Assembly (NCBI GenBank): GCA_001969505.1
Contig: LSSK01000773.1
Coordinates: 1 to 12,559 of the forward strand
Length of the DNA: 12,559 nt
Origin: Zancudomyces culisetae
Lineage: Eukaryota; Kickxellomycota; Harpellomycetes; Harpellales; Legeriomycetaceae
Direction: 5' to 3'
Made by a program: the position numbers and the translations under genes. Positions 8,320 through 12,559 of the stretch are shown in pieces. Under the pieces are notes generated by a model that was not told the DNA's origin, searched no databases, and was given only the letters and a program-made list of their open reading frames with translations. The number at the start of each line of letters is the position of its first letter. Position 1 is the stretch's first letter.

Positions 8320-8351
8320 ATTCCACCATTCCACTATTCCACCATTCCACA
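8320..8351. repeat. 8-bp tandem repeat, four units (ATTCCACN)
   Basis: Four consecutive octamers read ATTCCACC, ATTCCACT, ATTCCACC and ATTCCACA, differing only in the last base. The array lies ~370 bp upstream of the secreted-protein gene. It could be a slippage microsatellite or a clustered protein-binding site. Confidence 0.9.
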
Positions 8352-8505
8352 AATCTGACCCATCTAAGCTAGCCAAATCCGAACATAATTACCAAGCTAA
8401 CCGGTTTTGTATATATTTCGCGATAAAGCACTTTGCTAATAAATATTCACAACAAAAAATTGTGCTGTTGTTTAAACTTTTCATTTTGGGGATAAGGGAA
8501 AGGGG

Positions 8506-8530
8506 GAGACAAGAGACAAGAGACAAGAGA
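8506..8530. repeat. 7-bp tandem repeat GAGACAA, three units plus a partial one
   Basis: Three exact GAGACAA units (8506-8526) are followed by GAGA. The array is purine-rich and sits ~190 bp upstream of the ATG of the secreted-protein gene, inside its likely promoter region. A regulatory role is inference. Confidence 0.85.
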
Positions 8531-8656
8531 GACGCTCGCTTTCCGCCAATTTCAAGTCAAAAAATACTGACTCTAATAAAATAAATTGTAAATAGAACAA
8601 GTTATAACTCAAACTTGCTATAAGTAGTCAGATGCATATCTCGGGTTTTAAATACA

Positions 8657-8662
8657 TATAAA
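8657..8662 (+). promoter_or_regulatory. Candidate TATA box of the secreted-protein gene
   Basis: TATAAA within CATATAAACC lies 52 bp before the ATG at 8714. This gives room for a short leader typical of TATA-driven yeast genes. Confidence 0.5.
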
Positions 8663-8713
8663 CCATTTTTGACCCTCTCTTGTATTAACTCAATACAAGC
8701 ATTCTAAATAATT

Positions 8714-9136
8714 ATGAGATATCGCACAAAAATGCAATTTGTGTGGCTATTATCTTTTTTTTTCGCCACTGCTACCCAATCAATGTCTATGCAAACGTCT
8801 TTAACAAACACACGATCATGTTTTACAGGTAATTGTTGCTTTAGCTACATAGAAACTAGGTGTGTTTCTGAGTGTTATGATGTAAAAAACGCAGCTTTGT
8901 CTGTGCTCACCCAAGCAAGTAAATGTTGTGGTGACTGCATAACCAGCATACAACAACCAGTCGATGTTGATAACTGTGCTATGGCATGTATTAACAAGTC
9001 CTACGGGGCGGCCAGAGACCAAACTTCAGCCGGTGATTCGACGTCTACCAAGCTACCATCTTCGAAGTTTATTGCCTATACCTCAGGAATTCCTGCTTTG
9101 GCTGTTTTTGTACTGGCCGCCTTATCACTACTTTGA
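8714..9136 (+). CDS. Small Cys-rich secreted protein, predicted GPI-anchored
   Basis: This is a 140-aa protein of no family I recognise. The N-terminus has a basic start (MRYRTK) and a hydrophobic core (residues ~8-20) with likely cleavage after ATA at ~20, so it should enter the secretory pathway. The mature part has ten cysteines (36, 41, 42, 50, 54, 71, 72, 75, 88, 92) in the pattern C-x4-CC-x7-C-x3-C-x16-CC-x2-C-x12-C-x3-C, an even number that suits five disulfides. A Ser/Thr-rich spacer (~103-117) contains small residues usable as an omega site (S105-S109), followed by a hydrophobic C-terminal tail (~124-140), as in GPI-anchored wall or plasma-membrane proteins. The spacing is not that of CFEM. 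M1 is chosen because an in-frame stop lies three codons upstream and A is at -3; M7 would shorten the signal peptide's basic part. A TATA box lies 52 bp upstream. Confidence 0.72.
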   Translation: MRYRTKMQFVWLLSFFFATATQSMSMQTSLTNTRSCFTGNCCFSYIETRCVSECYDVKNAALSVLTQASKCCGDCITSIQQPVDVDNCAMACINKSYGAARDQTSAGDSTSTKLPSSKFIAYTSGIPALAVFVLAALSLL

Positions 9137-9152
9137 GCTAGCTAGCTAGCTA
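9136..9152. repeat. GCTA tetranucleotide repeat, palindromic, at the stop codon
   Basis: Four GCTA units (9137-9152) start directly after the TGA stop of the secreted-protein gene. With the last A of the stop, 9136-9151 is a 16-bp perfect palindrome (AGCT)4. In the mRNA it could form a small hairpin or allow dimer pairing. Confidence 0.9.
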
Positions 9153-9894
9153 TAATAGGTGAGTCCCCCTCTTTTTTTTTACTTTGAATTGTTTACTTTT
9201 AAAAAGTATTCTGAATTTATTTGGCTATGTCTAAAGCAATTAAAGTTAAAACTTTGAATAATGATATTAAACTTGCGATAGCTAAATCTATTCATTGTGT
9301 GCATTAGCTATATTTTTGGATAAGATTGAGCATTGGTAGGGATTCTGTCTTTTATATACTATTTCTTAATTGAGCTGTAGTAAACAATCAATAGTTGGGC
9401 GTGCTTTGAATAAAATGGATCAAAGTCATTGATACTACACTTTAGTTTGGATTTAACATCAACCTCACATGCTTTGCTTGTAAATATCAGTATTCGCTTT
9501 CCAAAGTATGTGTATCTCATAAATAATCGATAATAAATTACACATTATCACATTATGAGGCAAGTTGATTGGAATATTTAAAATGCTAATACTATTATAC
9601 TCCTCATTGAGTCCACCAAATGGCTCATTTTTCTGAAAATAGCTTATAGGTCCACAAATATACTTCTAAAATGTAATTCTGTTGAACCCACAACAACGTA
9701 CCAATTGATACTCTAGTTGTGTGCAAGTATTTACTTGAAAGTTGACAGCGTATATATTGGCTGTATTGCAAGACTTTTGTACTATGTTACTTTTTGAACT
9801 AGTAAGCTTAGTGGTATGTACAATATGTGCTTTTGTAAACTCGGTTAGTTTTTGTTTTGTTTTTTTCGCAACTTCTTTTTGACTCGATGATATT

Positions 9895-9912
9895 TTTGGT
9901 ATTTATACCAAA
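9895..9912. repeat. Inverted repeat TTTGGTAT-TT-ATACCAAA
   Basis: The 8-bp arms are perfectly complementary around a TT centre, giving a near-palindromic site within AT-rich DNA. It could be a dimeric factor-binding site or chance; no adjacent gene start makes it an obvious operator. Confidence 0.6.
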
Positions 9913-10513
9913 TATTAACTTTCAAGGAACTGCAGAATTGAAGCGTCTATAAACCAAATATCTTGATGTTTTATCCTATATAGTTAGAATTATGTTTTTA
10001 TCGAGTTTACCCGTGGTCTATCCACCTCAATATATTACTCAAGTTTATTTTGTTGTGAGTCTGTAAAGTAATACAATATCGTATGTTCACAACCCATCTC
10101 ATTTCTATGGTATTGCTAGTTCATATTTCCTTTGGTTGTTGAAAGTAACGAACCGAGTAAAGATAAGCGAGGTTAAAGAAGAGGAGGTTGTTTACTGGAA
10201 AAAATATGACGAGTCAAATGCTTCTATACTCTACTTAAGATATTCTCCTGTTAGTCTGGGACATACAGCCAAAAATATTTATATCAGTTTCCAAGCACAA
10301 AAACAGGTTTATTTTCCTCCTATTACTGACAAAATTCAGCTTTGTAATATTAATTAGATAGCAAGGCCATGGAAAGCACAGGTTTCTACAAATATACACA
10401 AGGAGATTTGTGTTTGGAATTGTCAACTATTTTCCCTAACAATCACGAGGTATGCCCATTACCAAATACAATGGTGGAAAGTAACAAAGTCAAAGCTTTG
10501 TTAAAGGCATGCT

Positions 10514-10549
10514 GTTTTTTTGTTTTTGTTTTTTTTTTTGTTTTTTTTT
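10514..10549. repeat. Poly-T/G low-complexity tract
   Basis: Runs of five to twelve T are separated by single G residues. This creates a spurious Phe/Val-rich tail in an overlapping short open frame. Confidence 0.85.
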
Positions 10550-10820
10550 ATACTGGAAATATTTGCAAGAAATAATCGCATTATACTCATTTCAACTATT
10601 TCCATCATCAAAATCAATCTAGAAAATGCAAGCTCTTGTCAAAAACAGGGGAAAGAGATGTATTAATGTCATTGGCTTGTGAATCAACTTTGGTACTTTT
10701 CTGCCCTTGGCATTGGGAGAGAGAGTATACAAAATTATCTTTGCACATTTACTATTAACCCAACAAGTTTAAATATAAAAAGGCATGATAAACACCATTT
10801 GGTGAGGTTTGGTTATTTCC

Positions 10821-10860
10821 TATTGATATTGATATTGATATTGATATTGATATTGATATT
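10821..10860. repeat. TATTGA hexamer microsatellite, six units plus a partial one
   Basis: Six perfect TATTGA units are followed by TATT. The array lies ~90 bp upstream of the tubby-like gene. The same hexamer in another phase (GATATT) recurs downstream of that gene at 12251-12286. Confidence 0.95.
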
Positions 10861-10899
10861 ACTATTAAAAATAATCGAATAATTGTGGTACTATTAAGA

Positions 10900-10910
10900 T
10901 ATATATAATA
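10900..10910 (+). promoter_or_regulatory. Candidate TATA box of the tubby-like gene
   Basis: TATATATAATA lies 40-50 bp before the ATG at 10950, followed by an A-rich leader with A at -3 of the ATG. Confidence 0.5.
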
Positions 10911-10949
10911 AAACTAATAACACAACAAGCGATAAAGAAGGGGGAAAAA

Positions 10950-11861
10950 ATGGATTATACTATGTCAACTTCTTCACCATGGAGTTTACAAACACAGGAC
11001 ATGTTAAACAATAAAGCACTAAAAATAGAATGGAATAAAGCAACTAATGCAACTTTTCTTACACTTTTGAATGAGTGTACGTTTAGTATTTATAATGCAC
11101 ACAATGATCTATTGGCGATAACCAAAGAAAAACTCGATAGTACGGTTTCATATGAACCTGATATAAGGCTAAGACAAGTAGAATATGTAGTAAGCACTCC
11201 CGACGGAGTACCGATGTTTAAAATAGTCAAAGTGCCATCCAAAAAGTACTGGGATTTTGCTGTTTATACCATGGACGGTAAAATGGTGGGAAATGTTGTT
11301 AAGAAAGTGTCCATAATAAGTTCGGCATATAAGCTGTATGTATTCAATGGAGTAGGCCAAAGAAACCTGTTTTGTACATTCTCACATAGTCCATTCAAGC
11401 AAAGGTTTACTTTAAGAAATACGAGCAACAAACCGAGTGGGGTTTTGGGTCTATTGTCAAACACAAAAGATATATTCATAGTATCTCTGGATAAAAACCA
11501 CATAAAAGCGAATAATTTACTAAAGGATTCCAAGATTCTCGAGTTTTCGGAACTTCCACACAGTTTTGGAAGAATGGCTGTGCTAATAGCAGGTGTAGTG
11601 TCCTACCAGTTTAATGTAATGATGAATAAAATAAATTCAGCCACCACGGACTCAACTCGAAATCATTTGAGTATACACCAAAATTCCGTAATGCAACATA
11701 ATTTTATTCACTCCTCACATAATTTCTCTTCACACAATACTGCTTCATATGATAATTCACACAATACTGCTTCATATGATAATTCATGTAATACTGCTTC
11801 ATATGATAATTCATGTAATACTGCTTCATATGATAATTCATGTAATACTGCTTCATTTTAA
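10950..11861 (+). CDS. Tubby-like (scramblase/LURP-type) fold protein with C-terminal 9-aa repeats
   Basis: This 303-aa protein is not one I can name. Residues ~36-225 read like the tubby C-terminal/scramblase/LURP superfamily. There are alternating short beta strands with Asp-Gly turns (TPDGVPMFKIVKV at 83-95, WDFAVYTMDGKMVGNVVKK at 101-119, then a strand-rich stretch). A single hydrophobic helix (GRMAVLIAGVVSYQF, ~207-221) closes the domain, matching the buried C-terminal helix of that fold. Scramblase and LURP proteins are linked to phospholipid or membrane binding; applying that here is inference. There is no signal peptide. Residues 230-260 are polar (Ser, Asn, His). Residues 261-303 are five units of S-(H/C)-N-T-A-S-Y-D-N, the last one truncated and ending in Phe. 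The ATG is the first in its open frame (stop at 10872-10874), and a TATA box lies 40-50 bp upstream. It is more AT-rich than the TBC domain region. Confidence 0.7.
   Translation: MDYTMSTSSPWSLQTQDMLNNKALKIEWNKATNATFLTLLNECTFSIYNAHNDLLAITKEKLDSTVSYEPDIRLRQVEYVVSTPDGVPMFKIVKVPSKKYWDFAVYTMDGKMVGNVVKKVSIISSAYKLYVFNGVGQRNLFCTFSHSPFKQRFTLRNTSNKPSGVLGLLSNTKDIFIVSLDKNHIKANNLLKDSKILEFSELPHSFGRMAVLIAGVVSYQFNVMMNKINSATTDSTRNHLSIHQNSVMQHNFIHSSHNFSSHNTASYDNSHNTASYDNSCNTASYDNSCNTASYDNSCNTASF
11730..11858 (+). repeat. 27-bp coding minisatellite, four full units plus a partial one
   Basis: Units lie at 11730-11756, 11757-11783, 11784-11810 and 11811-11837, with a partial unit at 11838-11858. Units 1 and 2 are identical. 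Units 3 to 5 differ from them only by CAC to TGT in codon 2 (His to Cys, three adjacent changes), until the last unit ends in TTT. The 27-bp period keeps the frame. A degenerate earlier copy (SHNFS, residues 256-260) precedes the array. The near-absence of synonymous change implies recent slippage or unequal exchange. Confidence 0.97.
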
Positions 11862-11870
11862 AATCAACTT

Positions 11871-11876
11871 AATAAA
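11871..11876 (+). terminator. Candidate poly(A) signal of the tubby-like gene
   Basis: AATAAA lies about 10 nt after the TAA stop at 11859-11861. The spacing is tight, and further A/T-rich elements downstream may be used instead. Confidence 0.3.
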
Positions 11877-12250
11877 TCTTACCTTTTAATGATATGACTG
11901 ACTAATCAATACCGTTGGTGTAACTAAAAGATATTTAAAACTTTTTTACTTGACTATCACCTATATAATGTAAATGCAGAGATTCTAGTAAGATATTTAA
12001 CTGAAATATATCATTACTTGTGTACTATACAAGATAATAAAAAAGAACTTTTAATATTGATATTATATGACCGTTTCTAATAAACAAACGATTCTACAAG
12101 GTATAAAAAAAAATTAAAAAATAAAAAAGAAAGAAAGCAGTGGTACATCAGAAAATGTAAAGCTCTTGATGGATCGAGTGAGTGTTAATGCGAGTAAAGT
12201 TGAAAATATAAATAATATGATGTTTATGGTAAATTTGATTAGTGATGTTT

Positions 12251-12286
12251 GATATTGATATTGATATTGGTGTTGATGTTGATTAT
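12251..12286. repeat. GATATT hexamer array, three perfect and three diverged units
   Basis: GATATT occurs three times, followed by GGTGTT, GATGTT and GATTAT. It is the same hexamer as the array at 10821-10860 but more decayed. Confidence 0.85.
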
Positions 12287-12550
12287 GTTCGTGATGGATT
12301 TAGGGAGATTAAATTTTTTTTTCCAGTTTATTGTTGGTATATTTGATATTTGGATCATTTTTGGGTCTAAGAATAGTGGATGGGAGAAAAGTTTTGATTA
12401 GAGTATATTGATGGAAATCACAGTCACGACGAAAAACCAAAAACCAAAATGATTGTCAAAACATAAGAAAAAGGGAGATGAGCAAAGTAAAAAAAGGTAC
12501 TGTATACACGAAATGATGGCACTAGTAAAAAAGGTGTAATGAAAAATTGT

Positions 12551-12559
12551 GGGGGGGGG
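12551..12559. repeat. Poly(G) run at the window end
   Basis: Nine G residues close the window. Together with A22 at the start this fits an assembly contig bounded by homopolymers; it does not resemble a telomere repeat. Confidence 0.85.

Larger units (their letters stand above)
5464..8713. other. 3.25-kb AT-rich region with no supported gene
   Basis: No frame gives a protein I can support, and the longest ATG-started frames are about 70 codons. The region is AT-rich with many A and T homopolymers and C runs (7 Cs at 6008-6014). It must contain the promoter of the minus-strand TBC gene on the left and of the plus-strand secreted protein on the right. Visible signals include TACTAAC boxes at 5909-5915 and 6250-6256, a GTAAGT at 5735-5740, the GC-rich island at 8070-8118 and two short tandem arrays. 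I searched by eye for tRNA B-boxes and for U1, U2, U4, U5 and U6 snRNA signature motifs and found none. Confidence 0.7.
9137..10949. other. 1.8-kb AT-rich region with no supported gene
   Basis: This holds the 3' flank of the secreted-protein gene and the promoter of the tubby-like gene. It contains a splice-donor-like AGGTGAGT at 9157-9164, an inverted repeat at 9895-9912, T/G low-complexity at 10514-10549 and a TATTGA array. Open frames at 10136-10357 (no ATG) and 10369-10575 (tail made by poly-T) are not convincing. No tRNA or other RNA gene was recognised. Confidence 0.7.
11862..12559. other. AT-rich 3' flank without a supported gene
   Basis: This 698-bp stretch holds A-rich low complexity around 12107-12138 and the GATATT-type repeat at 12251-12286. 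There is no open frame over 60 codons and no recognised RNA gene. A 33-codon frame at 12245-12346 is formed largely by the repeat and is not called. Confidence 0.7.

Noticed and set aside
10679-10882. 67-codon frame ending in an Ile-Leu repeat
   Set aside because: It has no ATG at its start, and its tail is only the translation of the TATTGA microsatellite.
12134-12146. AAGCAGTGGTA matching the start of a cDNA-kit adapter
   Set aside because: The match stops after 11 bases and the surrounding sequence continues as ordinary AT-rich DNA, so chance is more likely than contamination.
12245-12346. 33-codon frame with an alternating Asp-Ile/Val start
   Set aside because: It is short, built mainly on the GATATT repeat, and has no promoter or homology support.
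12551-12559. Terminal G run as a possible telomere
   Set aside because: A single homopolymer with no repeated telomeric unit; a contig break at a homopolymer is simpler.

Overview
This window looks like nuclear DNA from an ascomycete yeast (Saccharomycotina). It is AT-rich, has TATA-type promoters and intron-poor genes, and carries a clear fungal She9/Mdm33 mitochondrial protein, a fungal-type TBC Rab-GAP and a small predicted GPI-anchored protein. Invariant hydrophobic positions of the TBC domain (residues L614 and L696) are encoded by CTG. This argues for the standard code and against the CUG-Ser and CUG-Ala yeasts. I cannot name a genus. The window starts with A22 and ends with G9, so it may be a whole contig broken at homopolymers.

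Layout. Positions 1-5463 hold two long minus-strand genes in tandem. 215-2710 is an unusually long Mdm33/She9 homologue (831 aa). 3109-5463 is a 784-aa Rab GTPase-activating protein with a C-terminal TBC domain and intact Arg and Gln fingers. A 398-bp spacer with a G12 run lies between them. Positions 5464-8713 are 3.25 kb with no convincing gene. They contain yeast-type splicing motifs without exons, an 8-bp and a 7-bp tandem repeat, and one conspicuous GC-rich hairpin island near 8070-8118.

On the plus strand, 8714-9136 encodes a 140-aa secreted, ten-cysteine, predicted GPI-anchored wall or membrane protein. After a further 1.8 kb without a supported gene, 10950-11861 encodes a 303-aa protein. 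It looks like a divergent tubby-like fold (scramblase/LURP type) and ends in five 9-residue repeats made by a 27-bp minisatellite. The hexamer TATTGA/GATATT is amplified on both sides of this gene. The last 0.7 kb contains no supported gene.

The genes do not form an evident pathway or cluster. Three of the four could touch membranes (mitochondrial inner membrane, Rab-controlled traffic, cell surface), but that is not evidence of a joint system. I found no mobile element, tRNA, rRNA, CRISPR array or recognisable multi-gene defence or biosynthetic system. The items most worth a second look are the GC-rich hairpin island, the orphan Cys-rich GPI protein, the repeat-tailed tubby-like protein and the template-strand G-quadruplex motif inside MDM33.
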